Below are positions 13,412-26,590 of a stretch of 64,000 nt of DNA, in pieces (the first letter of the stretch is position 1; each line of letters begins with the position of its first letter). The notes under the pieces are model-generated. The model did not search any database, was not told the DNA's origin, and saw only the letters and a list, made by a program, of their open reading frames with translations. The DNA comes from Dysidea avara (Eukaryota; Porifera; Demospongiae; Dictyoceratida; Dysideidae). The DNA is taken from the NCBI RefSeq assembly GCF_963678975.1, contig NC_089281.1, positions 24,098,765 to 24,162,764 on the forward strand, given 5' to 3'. Position numbers and translations under genes: made by a program.

Positions 13412-16400
13412 ATGAAGCTGTATCTACTGGTCATCTTCAGTTTACCATTGCTTGCAGCATGTGCCGGTGCGGGCAACCAGGCATCTGGTGAGTGTTAATG
13501 AATAGCAAATACGATAGCTATCGTTATCACTGTCAGCTATACGGCTTATTTGAACCCTTAGCAGCATGTACTTTCCGATAGCTAAAATTGTGGCCAAGAT
13601 CAAACCGAGATAGCATTTTTTTAATAGCTACTTGACTTAAAACATTAATTTTTAGCCGGCTGCCTTAAAACATTAATTTTTAGCCGGCTGCCTAATTTTT
13701 ATAATTAACTTCTCTGTCATCATCAGATAGCTCGCGATTTGAGTGACTAAATGTTTTCGCAATAAATGTGGGTTCGTGCCTTGGTTTATACCTATTGCCA
13801 GGCTTCGTGTTGTTTCCAGCTAGAGCTCGGCTAGCTATAGCTACTATAGTTGTTGCATAAAGAAGCCATGCATAATCCTTGGGACAATTTGTGGGTTTGC
13901 TGTAATCTCATTACTAATATCAACATCAATGTCTATTGATTACTGACTGATAAGTCTGTCTTTCTTTCTTTAGATGTTGTCAGTGCTCATCCTCCATCAC
14001 AACTTATAGCTGCTGGACAAAATGCTATTCTCAGATGTGTAATTCACAGGAACGTTTCTGACACCATTGGATGGTTTTATGAAGGAGAGTCTGGGTCAAT
14101 GAATATCCTGCCAGGGGGACAATACAATATATCCCCTGATGGTCTGATACTCACTATTATGAATGTGCAAAGCAATAATGTCGGTAATTACTGCTGCATC
14201 GCATTTACCAACAATGGTGATTTCTATAGCAACACCAGTGCTCTGAACATCTGTGGTAAGTGTGTAAGTAGTGTACATTTGTGTTATGTGCCTGCACATA
14301 TAGTTTTTTGTGAGGTTGCCAATGCAATGCCCTTCACTTGTTTTCATAGTGGTTTTTTATTGTCATCTTAATTGTTGGCTCCCCCTCCTACTTCACTGTG
14401 GCAACCATAACCTATTCATAACTTGTGGCCACTAGCAAATACAAAATTTATACAGATGTGTACAAGGACCTGTTTATCCTGTTTGTGCTATTGTTGTTAC
14501 AGAGCATGCATCAGTGACTGTTACACGCTACAACAATGATGGTGTGGTTGAACAAAATGCGAATCTGAATGTTGTCGTTGCCGGTATCCCTTCTCCAGTT
14601 GTTACACTACAGAAGAGAAACGGACAATCTTTTGAGGACCTTTCTACAAGCAGATTTACTGTACTGAGCAATGGCACACTGGTAATTAATAGTACTCTGG
14701 TAGCTGAGGATGAAGGAGATTACAGAGCTTGTGTGACAAATAATTGTGGTGGTCCTATGCAGTGTGGACTGTTCAACTTAACTGTGATAGGTAAGTGTAG
14801 TAGAGGTCTCTAGGGAAATCACAATGACCCATGTTTGTGTGGTGATGACCTCAAGTTCACCCTACCCTAGCCACAGTTTTATTGCTTCACATGTGTACTA
14901 TATCTGTACATTTGGTTGTATTTGTGGTATTGCTACTGTCTCATGGGTAACATGCATACATTGTGATAAGCTCATCACATCTGTTAGATACACTCCATGA
15001 TGTTATATGTGTTACTTCCTCAAGTTAAATCATACATTGATTACATAGCTGACATTTAACACATGTCCATATGTCATTCCATTAGGTCCTCCTGTTTTAA
15101 GTGATATTCCACAAATGACTGTTAAAAGAGGAAGAGATGCTGTGATTATTTGTTGCGTTGTTGGATCATCTAGTGCTGATTTGGAGATAATGTGGCGAAC
15201 CACAGACTCAATGGTAATTTCAGAAGGAGTAACACAACTGAATGATACTGCAATACAACTGATAGTTGAGAGTGTTACAGAAGCTGTGCATTATCAGTGT
15301 GTGGCTAGCAATTCAATCGGAAATGCTTTTCAGGTGGTGAGAATCGATGTTGTAGATGTCCCAAGTCAGCCTAGGAACCTATTAGTGGTAAATACTGGGA
15401 ACATGATCACTACATCATGGGAAGCCCCAGCAACAGACAATGGTCAACCACTGACTGCTTACTATGTAACAATTCAAGAAGGAGTTAATGCCCCACTTGT
15501 AAAAAGAGTGCCAATTGACACAACTTCCGACAGCACAGCAACATGTGGAAACCTAACTGTTATGGTGGTAGCAGAAAATGATTGTGGAAACAGTACAAAT
15601 ATAACTCGTACCTTTAAAGCTGAATGTCCAACACGTAAGTCTTGAGACACTGTTATAAATGTAACACTTTCAGTATTTAATCCCTATACAGCATCTGGAG
15701 AAGAAAGCACAGACACTTTGCCAGTTGTTGTTGCTGGAGTTGTAGTTGTGATCGTATTTGTAGTACTAACCATCGTAGTGATTGTTGTCTTCGTGTGCTG
15801 GTACAAGAGACAAAGGAAACAACTGGAAACTAAATCATCTGTGTACGGCATAGAAGCACCTGTAAGAAATATTAATGTAGAAATGTATTGTGTTACTATT
15901 ATGTTCCATTAATAGCCTATGGACAATGGTAAAGTGAATTCCTTAAAGATGACAGTGGCTACATCACCTCCACCATTCATTAAGAGGACGTCGTCGATTC
16001 GTCAGTATCGCAGCTTGTTAGAAATATCAAGGGAAAATGTTGTTCTCAGAGACACTCTCTGTGATGGCACCTACTATGAACTATGCAAGGGTCTTGTGGC
16101 CTTACCAGAGAATGGAAATAAGACTCATGAAGTAATGATAAAGAAAGCTAAAGGTTAGTCATATTGTTTACATTGCTTTACAATTTACTGATGTGATTTG
16201 TGTGAAGGTTCTGCTCCAGTGGAAGAAGAGCACAATATCAAAGAAGAAATTAAAATGATGAGCAGCATTGGAATTCATGACAATGTTGTCGGGTTACTAA
16301 GAACTTGCCTTACAGAATGTAAGATGATCATCTTCTATGTAAACTAACTTCATTGTGGTTTTATTATAGCTCCAGTTTATTTGATAACAGAGTACTTTGC

Positions 16401-17334
16401 TCATGGAGACCTTCTTGGATTTTTGCGTTCATCCAGAGGTCACTATGGGATGTACGTTATATCACCGGGTACTGGATACAAGACACACCCTTGTACTGTT
16501 CAAGCTCAAGACTTGCTCAAGGTAGCAACACAGGTTGCATCTGGAATGAACTTTCTTGCTGAGAGAAGAGTCACTCACAGATCTCTGTGTGCTCGAAATG
16601 TACTAGTAGGAACTGGACTACAAGTAAAAGTTTATAATTACGGACAAAAGGCAGACAATGAAGTAAGTAGTATAATAGTTAATGCAGCGTAGTATTATTC
16701 TAAGCTAATTTTGTTACACACAAACTTTTGTGGAAAATAGAATCAACAAACTCATTGTGTGTTTGTTTACTTTGTTATTGTATATGTAACATTATCTAAT
16801 TTCCTGTCTCCTTTTGTTTCAGGTTACACCTCACAATTATTCAAAGTGGATGGCTCCTGAGATGTTGTTTGATGGCACTGCTGATACAATGAGTGACGTA
16901 TGGTCATTTGCTGTGACTCTGTGGGAAATAGTGACCATTGGAGGATCACCATATCCTAGAGCACATCCCGGACAAATGAGGGAGCTCCTACAAACTGGCT
17001 ACAGAATGCCTAAACCAGCACACTGTACAGATGAATTGTAAGAAACTTGTTAATAAAGTTTGGTCGTACGTATTTACAACATCATTGTTCTTACAGATAT
17101 AGTGTAATGGACCAATGCTGGAAGCACAGTCCGAGTATGCGACCAACCTTTGCAACCATATACAAACAATTAGATACTATGTGCAAATCTAAACTGGTGA
17201 GTATCTTGTAAAACAAAGCGTAAACAAATTTATACACTTTTTACTTATTATAGAGCTATTTGGATTCAGCATTATATAATGATGCAGAATTTTCACAATT
17301 TGAAGATGCAAACCAGCTGATGACAGCACTTTGA
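13412..17334 (+). CDS. Ig-Ig-Ig-FN3 receptor with tyrosine pseudokinase domain
   Basis: Eleven coding exons in consistent phase: 13412-13487, 13974-14255, 14503-14790, 15086-15634, 15692-15861, 15916-16153, 16208-16318, 16370-16662, 16823-17037, 17097-17196 and 17254-17334, giving 800 residues. A signal peptide (1-20) is followed by Ig1 (26-119), Ig2 (120-215, lacking the usual B-strand Cys), Ig3 (216-308), FN3 (310-395), a transmembrane helix (about 409-435) and a kinase-like domain (about 490-780). The domain keeps a VMIKK lysine (531), a WMAPE motif (APE 680-682) and DVWSF. However, the glycine loop is degenerate, the HRD aspartate is Ser (HRSLCARN, S643) and DFG reads NYG (661-663). This is the layout of a sponge receptor tyrosine kinase, but it is predicted to be catalytically dead. 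It is a paralogue of the gene at 28218. Its role is unknown; a co-receptor or docking function is likely. Confidence 0.88.
13636..13692 (+). repeat. Short tandem duplication in receptor intron 1
   Basis: A unit containing AAAACATTAATTTTTAGCC followed by GGCTGCCT occurs twice head to tail, with no visible difference. It is a recent small duplication inside the first intron between coding exons. Confidence 0.85.
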
Positions 17335-19481
17335 TATACATAACTACTACAGACTTTTTCTTGTACTATATCTCTCAATGACTGACTGAAGTTGACAAAT
17401 CTACAGAAAATCCATCATACAACAAAACTGACTCACTGTTTTTATAATTATGTAATTATCAATTATTGTTATAATTATAATCTTTTGTTACAATGTACCA
17501 AATTAACAGATCAATGTATTATTGTATTTTATTTTACGTTACGTGTGTTGGGTGATGTACATTAGTATCAATTGTATACAAATGGTGGCTTGATGTAAGA
17601 ACAGGAGTAAGATGAAGTACTATGTTAACAGTGTCAGTGTACATGCCCCACTGTATTAGCCCTAGGCCTATTTCATTGAAATTCAAACAAGCTATGTTTT
17701 TCCTTCACTTATTAGGGATACTTTTAGCTATCAAAAACACTCCATATAGGTAGTGTATGAGGGTAGTGTATGATGGTTTCTATGGAGTTAATTTTGTACA
17801 CAAAGAAGCTTTATAACAGTACAGCACAAGGGATGTAATGCAATGCAGGGACAAGAGATGCAATGTAGGGACACATTTTACCATATTTGTCATAATATGA
17901 TGATCTAATAATAACGTCTCACTTAGTTAGACCACCCATTTGATCAACTACAATTGCCAAACACACATCACAAATTGCATTGCATAGAAATTATTCATGA
18001 AAGCGAATGTATTTTGTTTTAAAATGTTGCTTTTTCTGGATAACAAATGCAATTGCTGACAGACCTATGTGACCAAATTTGGGAAAATCACCCTTGTGGG
18101 TGCATTCGACACATTAAGTATTTAGTTCTGAAACACAGCATTATAAGTTAAATTCCTACCCATTTAAGGGTAGAATAAACCATAGATACCTTGAATCACA
18201 AGAAAAATATTTGAAAAGTGTTTTCTGCTACGTATTAACAGCACCATGCTAGTTTCAAAAATTCCAATTGTTTCAGGCACGAGCATAAGAGAGATTTTCC
18301 AAAATTCGGTCACATGTACTAGTAAAGTTTTTAGTGGTAAACCGGGCCACTGGCAGATAAATAAACATGATCTGCTAAAATAACTTCAGTGCATATGATA
18401 ATTCCCTAAAGCTGTCAACCTGGCACTACATATACTCATCAGCTAACACTTGGCCGTTATGTTTATTCAGATGTTGCTGCAAAACAGTTCATATAAATAT
18501 TATTTTTCTGAAACAAGTTGTGTCATAGTTAATAGTTTTGATACAGTGATTAAAAAAAACTATTGTGGATGTGTAGTTGATACTAAATGCTAATCAATTT
18601 TGCAGTAGTATTTATTCTCATAATGGTGGCAAAAAATGTAGTGATCAGCTATATGAAGATATGACAAAGTATTGGTGGAGGCTGATCTCAGTGTGCAAAG
18701 CAAACTCAGCACGTGTATTTGGAAACAATTTTTGGTCAAATATTGGACTGAAATAATAATCAAACCAACAGCTAGCTCAAAGTCAACCTTTCAGTTCCCT
18801 TTCAGCCCCAGTTTTGATAATACTAGCCCATAAAATTAGTAGCACAATCTCTGATCATGTGAAAAAAATGTGCACATACGTATGGTAAATATAAACTTGT
18901 TTGTGTACCAGTGAGCCATTATTATATAGCCAACTTAATAATTCAAAACACACACACACACATACAATCATGAGCCTCAGGGCTACCCTCCTTTTGGAGA
19001 GAACAAATGATCCACTCAGAGTATGTATGTAGTAAAAGGACAAACGTCTCTAGTGGATACATGTATGTACATAGGAATGTACCTATGCTGCTAACCTCCA
19101 GCTCCCAGTAGTAATACACCAGTTGTTGGTGGTTATTGGTAGTATGACAAGTGGTGTATAGCACTTCTGTCTATATAAGACTATGCAGTGGAGACCAGAC
19201 AGGATCAAGGCTCCCTTGAAATGGTCTCGCAAGCCAACAACAGAATGTGCATCATAATGCTTTAGAGGAGGGGAAGGTTTTTGTTCTCGTAGACTAGGTT
19301 CCTGATCCAGTTCCCCTCTTATTGTTCTTTCATACGTTTCCCAACACACCCTCCTCACTTGATCAAGCTTGTAATGTGTAACTTGTATCCCTTGTCTAGG
19401 TTGGGTATGTCTCCCATGAAGGTAAGAATGAAGATTGGTACTAGTGGAAAGTGTGTATGCGAGTGTGAGTGTGCTGCACTA
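17327..19481 (+). repeat. Tandem segmental duplication, copy A
   Basis: Copy A begins at the end of the receptor gene, at its TGA stop codon, and contains its 3' untranslated region and downstream flank. Copy B follows directly. Landmarks in both copies include TGATATACATAACTACTACA, the GTGTACCAA-like blocks, AACACTCCATATAGGTAGTG, GATAAATAAACATGATSTGC and CTATGCTGCTAACCTCCAGC. There is no open frame of substance in either copy. Copy A is the longer by about 300 bp because of indels. Confidence 0.85.
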
Positions 19482-21310
19482 TGATATACATAACTACTAC
19501 AGACTTTTTCTTGTACTATATCTCAATGACTGACTGAAGTTGATAAATCTACAGAAAATCCATCATACTGCAACAAAACTGACTCACTGTTTTATACTCA
19601 TAAAAATTATGTAATTATCAATTATTGTTATGATTATAATCTTTTGTTACAGTGTACCAAGTTAAGATATCAATGTACAAACTTGTTTTTGTAGTGTGTT
19701 GGATGGTGTACGTTACTATCAATTGTATACAAATAATGGCTTAATGTAAGAACAGGAATAAGATCTTCCTTTGTTAACAGCGTCAGTGTACATAACCCAT
19801 TGTAATATTCCTATATATTTCAATGAACATGAACTATGTTTTTCCTTTTTAGGGATAGCCATCAAAAACACTCCATATAGGTAGTGTATGATGATTTCTA
19901 TGGAGTTTATTTTGTACACAAAGAAGCTTTATAACAGTACAACACAAGAGTGACCGGCATAAAGAGATGAAATGTAGGGACACATTTTGCCATATTTGTC
20001 ATAACAATTATGATAATCTAATAACGTAGACCACCCACTTGATCAGCTATACATTTGCCAAACACATAAAATTCTTCATGAAAGCAAATGCAATATTTGT
20101 TGGGTAGCAAAGATGTATTTCATAAATGTTGCTTTTTCTGGATATTATATAACAAATGCAATTGTCAACAGACCTAGCTACATACCAGTAAGTATTTAGT
20201 AATACACCAGACCACAGGTAGATAAATAAACATGATGTGCTAAAATAACTTCAGTGCATTTGATAGTTCCCTTAGCTGTCAGTCTGGCACTAATACACTC
20301 GTTAGCTAACACTTAGCCATTATATGTATTCAGATATTGCTGTAAAACAATAGTTCTTGAAATAGGTTGTGTCATATAGTTTATATATAGTTTAACACAG
20401 TGGTTAAAAAACTATTTTAGTTAGTACAAAATGATAATGAATTTTACAGTAGTATTTTTTCTCATCATTGTGGCAAAAATGTATTGATCGGCTATATGAA
20501 GATATGACATGTGTGTCAAAGTATTGGTGGAGGCTGAAGGGAGTTTTCAGTGTGTGAAGCAAACTCAGCAAGTGTATAGAATTTGGAAACAATTTTTGGT
20601 CAAATATTGGACTGAAATATCAAATGAACAACTAGTTCAAAGTCCTGAGATTCATGATTGTGTGTGTGTGTGTGTTGTGTGTGTGTTTTGAATTACTCAG
20701 TTGGCTATAGGGGCTCAGACTAGCTTACATTTATCATATGAATGTACACAATTTTTTTCACAGGATTAGTATAGAGATTGCGCTACTAATTTTATGGGAT
20801 AGTATTATCAAAACTGTTGCTAAAAGAGAACTAAAAGGCTGGCTTCCCTCCTTTGAAGAGAGCACATGATCCACTCAGAGTAAAAGGGTAAGTGTGTTTG
20901 CTTTGCTATGTCTCTAGTGGATGCGTGTATGTTCGTAGGAATGTATGCATGTGTGTACCTATGCTGCTAACCTCCAGCTCCTAGTAGTAATGCTTTAGTA
21001 AGTGGTATATATAGCACCTTTGTCTTTGACTGTCCAGGATGGAGATCAGACAGGATCAAGGTTGCATGATGCATATACATGAAGCTTTAGAGGAGGGGGA
21101 TAAGATTTTTGTTCTTGTGAGCTAGGTTCCTGATCCAGTTCCCCTGCTATTGTTTTTTCATACGTTTTCCAACACACCTTCCTCATCTGACCAAGTTTGT
21201 AAAAGGACTTGTATCCCTGGGTATATCTCCCATGAAAGTAAGAATGCTTGGTACAAGTGGCAGAATTGAAGTGCATATGGGAGTTTGAGTGTGCTGTATA
21301 TAAGGTAAAG
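19477..21310 (+). repeat. Tandem segmental duplication, copy B
   Basis: Head-to-tail second copy of 17327-19481. It starts again with TGATATACATAACTACTACA and ends at a GAGTGTGCTGTA that matches the end of copy A. Deletions relative to copy A are visible, for example around 20170-20200, where the copy A segment 18070-18340 is largely missing. A GT microsatellite at about 20660 replaces the CA run of copy A at about 18950. Confidence 0.85.
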
Positions 21311-21380
21311 CTACCCATAGAGATGACAGCTATCCTAATAGAGCAGTCACCCACATTTGTACAATTGTATTGTATTGTAT

Positions 21381-21600
21381 TGTATTAGTGCTTTACAGTG
21401 ACCAGCACTGAAGGTCTGCAGCAACATGTGCTGCAGCCTTAGGATTACCTAACCTAATTTCAAGGACTTAGACTTAGTGACTTATAGCTGAAAAGGTGTA
21501 ACAGAAAAGGGGCCAAAGTAAGGAAAAAAAATCCCTCCAACCCCAGGAATCGAACTGCAGGTCACCCAATGTCTAGTCGGGGCCACACTCAGTCTCCTCC
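21381..21600 (-). mobile_element. tRNA-derived SINE-like element, copy 1
   Basis: Read on the minus strand, the head contains AGTTCGATTCC, a good RNA polymerase III B box, preceded by an A-box-like GACTGAGTGTGG. A 186-bp body follows. The body (21381-21565) is repeated almost exactly at 21641-21826. The plus-strand flank has a TATTG pentamer run, which may be the SINE tail read in reverse. The tRNA origin is inferred from the two boxes. Confidence 0.55.
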
Positions 21601-21640
21601 AGGAGGGATGGATTTTCTTCCTTAATCCTAAAGTATTTAT

Positions 21641-21826
21641 TGTATTAGTGCTTTACAGTGACCAGCACTGAAGGTCTGCAGCAACATGTGCTGCAGCCTT
21701 AGGATTACCTAACCTAATTTCAAGGACTTAGACTTAGTGACTTATAGGCTGAAAAGGTGTAACAGAAAAGGGGCCAAAGTAAGGAAAAAAAATCCCTCCA
21801 ACCCCAGGAATCGAACTGCAGGTCAC
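21641..21826 (-). mobile_element. SINE-like element, copy 2 (body only)
   Basis: Near-identical direct repeat of 21381-21565 with a 260-bp period. One clear difference is TATAGGCTG here against TATAGCTG in copy 1. It stops at the B box, at GGTCAC, and so lacks the A-box part. A local duplication of the body is more likely than an independent insertion. Confidence 0.6.
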
Positions 21827-21978
21827 AATTGAACATGCATTCTAATATATGTACTATTAGAATAGTTTGCATGAAATGCTCAGGATTTTACAGCTTTGAA
21901 TTTACTATCAACTATAATTACATAAACAACTAGTTATAGCTACATTGTAATAATATGATGCCACAGACGTTTCTTGTA

Positions 21979-23011
21979 CAGCCAAACCTCTATAATCCGG
22001 AGCCATAAATTTTGCTGGATTAAGGAGGTTGTTGGATTATCAAGTCACCTCTGTAATCCGACGTACAATGTCTAGAATTATGTCGGATCGTGCAGTAAAT
22101 TACAGGTAAATGGACCACACAATGTTTTTAACAGGAATTAATTTTAGAATTTGCAAGTATTACAGTTTTTTTTTCTAAAAATTATTTTCTGTGATTGTGT
22201 TTAATGCTGCTATTATTCTCAGTCAGATTACAAAGGTCAAAAACAACGTATTTCCAAGTCTAGGAAATCAAATTTTGTATCAGACTACAGAGTACAGAGT
22301 AGGGCTGAGCGATACTACCGTTTTAGCGATATATCGCGATATTTTGAAAGTATCGATATCGTGATATTTTTGTTATTAACTATCGTGATACCATGCCTGT
22401 ACATTATTGTCATTAAAATTCATTTGTTACAGTCTATTTCCGGTTGGTTGACTACAGAAACAAAGTGTTAAAAGTCACGTGCTTGAAAGTAGCCAATGAG
22501 ATCAGCAGCCTTCAGTTTAAACTAGCGCCGTCCGCCTGGTGTGAAATTTCATTGGTTATTTCTATTCACGTGATATTTTTGCATTTGGCTTACGTGGACA
22601 ACCAACCTGAAATAGACTGTATGCAGTACTTGGCTAAGAATCCTTGTAAATCATAACCTGGTTACCCCTGCAGAGAGGTGTGAACACCATAACATAACTT
22701 CAAAGCATGTGTTACAATAACTGTTACTGTAAACAAGGATGACAGTGGCTAGTTAGATGCTACTTTTAAAGACTTCCTGGAGGAGTACACAGCTATGATT
22801 GACATATTTGTAAGTATCGTGAACTTTCAGTATCGTGAATAGTGGCTTTAGTATCGATCGTGATATTAAAATGGCAGTATCGCTCAGCCCTAGTACAGAG
22901 GTGTCAGATTACAGAGGTTGTTTTCTATACAAAAGTCTTGGTAAATAACATTCTGGTTGGATTAGATAAGATTCTGGATTACGCAGGTGTCAGATTAGAG
23001 AGGCTCGACTG
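21979..23011. mobile_element. pogo/Tigger-type MITE interrupted by a hAT MITE
   Basis: Left terminus CAGCCAAACCTCTATAATCC and, read inward, right terminus CAGTCGAGCCTCTCTAATCT form the terminal inverted repeats. Each is flanked by TA (21977-21978 and 23012-23013), the Tc1/mariner/pogo target. After removal of the nested insertion and one copy of its target duplication, the element is about 432 bp. It has no transposase frame. The termini resemble those of the Tigger group, and a decayed Tigger-like transposase occurs at the right end of this window. Confidence 0.8.
22300..22892. mobile_element. hAT-type MITE (593 bp) nested in the pogo MITE
   Basis: The left end TAGGGCTGAGCGATACTACC is matched by an inverted right end that reads inward TAGGGCTGAGCGATACTGCC. 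A perfect 8-bp target duplication, GTACAGAG, sits at 22292-22299 and 22893-22900. Near the termini lie ATATCGCGATAT-type palindromes. The interior (22435-22632) is also found at 44104-44275 inside the GLRX3 gene. An interior open frame does not resemble a transposase. Confidence 0.9.
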
Positions 23012-23013
23012 TA

Positions 23014-26000
23014 ATACATATATTATTTATTATATCAGTTTAGGATTTCATAACATAAGTGTGTAGAGTAAAACCATTGATAAAAGGCAATGTATTGCAA
23101 CCTATCTACTCAATGAACAACTTTAAATTTCATATAAGTTCTTTTATTTCTAAAGTCTGACTGCAGCCTCTTATTTTGTCAAGCAGATGAGATCGAGCTA
23201 CCTGTACTTTATGTATACAAAAATCCACAGTACAGAAATTAACACCAACAAAATGTAGATAGATTCTTCTTAGCCTTGGCAAAAGTCAAACGTTATTGTG
23301 TTTCTGTGGGTAGCTATTTGTATGTGTTTAAAGGATTACATTTGCAATGCAATAATCAGGTGTATACATTTCAGTAACAAAGCATGGGACATAGGAGTTA
23401 CATGTACACCGCCTACTAGAATGTCACATACCATTCATTTCACTTGAAGGTTCCATCAACTTTGAAATTAATAAAAATGTCTGGTCAGTTAACAACCGTG
23501 TTATTATTGTAGAGCCACTTTGTTAATTCCCAATAAGTACAAATTCACTATAACATGTAATTGCCCTTTTAGAAAATTACATACCAATGACTGGAAAATT
23601 ATCTAAATTGTGAACGTATCTATCTCATTACAAAAGGACAGCCTGTATCATGCATGCATTCACGAATGGTTTGTTTTACTTACTATAATCAGAAAACTAT
23701 TATACTACCACATGTCCTCGTCTCTATTAAATGAATGAGGAAATATGTTTAGAAATTTTCGTTAACTGACCCATGGCACTCCCTTGCATCTGCACATCCT
23801 ATGTAAGATTTTCAAAGATACCTTCAGAAAAGAACCTACAGATTACGTCCATGTGCTTTGTGCAGAAGCATTGGAAGTAGGACTACATCATCTATACTCA
23901 GTCTGCTGTGTGTAAGCCTACTAGCAGACCTAACAAAGATTAGTGGAACAATTTTCTTTATATAAACTAGTACAGCTAGACCAAACTGTTATACTTTTGT
24001 CTCATACAATTAATACAACATCAAATAGAAAATACCAGAATTCAAATCTGAGATCTGCTCCACTGGCTATGACAATAAACCTCAAATGTGTCATTTGCGT
24101 ACAAAGTGAACTGCCACCTTCGTAATAAAGTTGGCCCAAAGGGAATCAGAATAGAAAGGTTTACTCCCAAAACTTAAAAATATACAACCTGAAATTGAGT
24201 TATCGTTGTAGCTAAGTTGCCATGATTTACAAAGGATAGAAAACATGCCATCCTTTAATGTGTTTGAAACAATTTCTTACATTATTAGATGGGATGTTAA
24301 TATTATCACAATAAATCACAGTTGCTACCTCCCATGGAGAATAAATGACATAAGGGTTTAATTTTTTTTTCTTTAATGTCAACAACTTTATTAACCACAT
24401 AACCAATCTAGACTGGTCTTGGTTACAATAATGGAACACGTATCCTTTGTACAGAACACACCCCAAACACTTGGTCTATAAAATTGTTTTCACATGCTGG
24501 TGCCAAACATCCCCACACATGCACATAACCACAATCCTTGTTTGTGATTACCATCGGTTCTTTGTTTAACTGAAGTCGTATTATCAGTTTAAACTGCCTG
24601 AATTGTGTTACAGTTTAATTCCATTACAAGTAGGATACTGTAGTTATCAACTAGAGTTGGGCATTGATAAACTACATGAGCGCATCCTACATGTGACGTT
24701 TTATCAGCCACTAAATTATACAAGTTTAAAGTGCACAGAGACTATAAACTTCTCCCCATGCACAGCTCTTCCTACATACATCATGTACTTAAGAAAAAGT
24801 GCTAAGTGCCATTCCTTGACTACAAGTACAGCAAATTGTCAGTTATATAAACCCTAACCTTGTCAAAACCAAGTGTGAATGACTTCACATAGTGGTAAGC
24901 CATGTTACGACTATGAATGTTCTCTTGAGTAAATGGGACTTTTCCCACAAATTATTTTAAAGTGGTAGACATCTGTACCTGATTACCTACCCGCAGCTGT
25001 CAGGGTAATACAATGTTCAAGAGGACAGTAAAACAAAGTGATTTAATACACCTAAACACAACCCAAATAACAAGATAATTAGTTTGTAAACATGACTGTG
25101 ACAAACACTGAACCTAATGTACACAGAGAGTAGCCAGATCAGTAACTATATACTATAGAAATACTGACAAGTAAGGACGAAAGATGATCGTCACAATTTT
25201 CTTTTAACAAAAGGTATCATTCTTGAGCTAAGTATGTTTAAAATCCTACAGGAGGCCAGGCCAATAAAATCAATGAACTGCCACAGAAGTATAGTAAGAT
25301 CACTGATTATAAGCCTTTGCAAGTTTACAATTCCTTTGCATACTGCAAAACAGCGGCATTGTCATGCAAAGTATAGGCTTCTTGACCACAGGAATGATTT
25401 ACCATGCTAGCATAATGTAGCAGATCTAATAGTAGAAATACACAAGAGACCTGCATGGTTTTTAATTCCAACACACAATGTGGTCATTGTGGTTGTATAG
25501 GTGAGTGTATGTCAGTCTACGTTAATACCCTGCAGGCAATGAGAAACATTATCCATAGGTTTGTGTTATTTGTATAATGGCTATGTCTCCTTTGTCCACA
25601 CAGCTGTAAAAGCGAAATGTTACAGGAAATTGTGTATTGAACTCATTGTTCCACTAGAATCTTAAAGAAACTATCTATAAGATGTGTATACATACAAACT
25701 ATAATAACGCAACAAATTTCAGTGTTCACAATAGCAAATTTAATGGGTTCAGTAATAAGACTGTATCTAACTTATTATGGAGACTTTGAACTCTTTCTGT
25801 AAGGTGCCTTTGTAGCACATGTGATATGGGGACGTCCTGCATAACAAGCCTGTAGCTACATACATAGGTCATTGAACAGTAACAAGTAGTTAATTCCAAT
25901 TTGTCCACAGCAAAGTACCATGCTGGGCTTTCTTGATGGAGCTTGCTGAACTACCTGCACAGTGAATATGCAAATCGCATCCTAACTGCCATTTGAGTCA

Positions 26001-26590
26001 CTACATGGGTCTCTCAAGTCAGCAATTCAACCTACATGTCACTTGGTCACTAACTACCTCAACTAAAAGAATATTGGTGGGGGAGTTCTTTTCCAAGTAT
26101 GTGAAAATAGCAATCATCTCTCCATTAAATGATTAAACTTCTTTGACTTGGCTAATTTTGAGGTTAGCGGTTATTACAAGCAAACAAATTCATACGTCAT
26201 GTGACCACAATGCACAACATTGACAATGCCTACAAAATAATGGTGGACAGTGTTCTATCAATTCCCATACAAATAAGATTTGAGCTTGCCGGGAGGTGCA
26301 GATATTTAAATAGTCAAATACAGTAGCTAGCCATTCATTTGCATACACGAATAGTGCAACATAATATGATCACGCATATGCATCTCTGGAGCAAGCAGTA
26401 TAATATAAGTATTATTTATGTACACAACTCAGAGTTGAGTATATGGTACATGCGAACACTTGCAAATGTAGATGAATTTCTAACGTCATAATACGCGCCT
26501 CTTAATTTTTATATGATGTAAGAAAACCCAAAAGAATATTATTGCACACGTGCAGGTTAATCAATACAAATAGACTCTGTATACAGTTAC
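23014..26590. other. 3.6 kb without a recognisable gene
   Basis: AT-rich sequence with many stops in all frames. I saw no receptor-like, LIM, kinase or transposase exon, no tRNA-like fold and no long repeat. Small undetected exons cannot be excluded. Confidence 0.45.

Noticed and set aside
14096-14347. Minus-strand open frame opposite receptor exon 2
   Set aside because: Shadow of the real Ig-domain exon on the plus strand.
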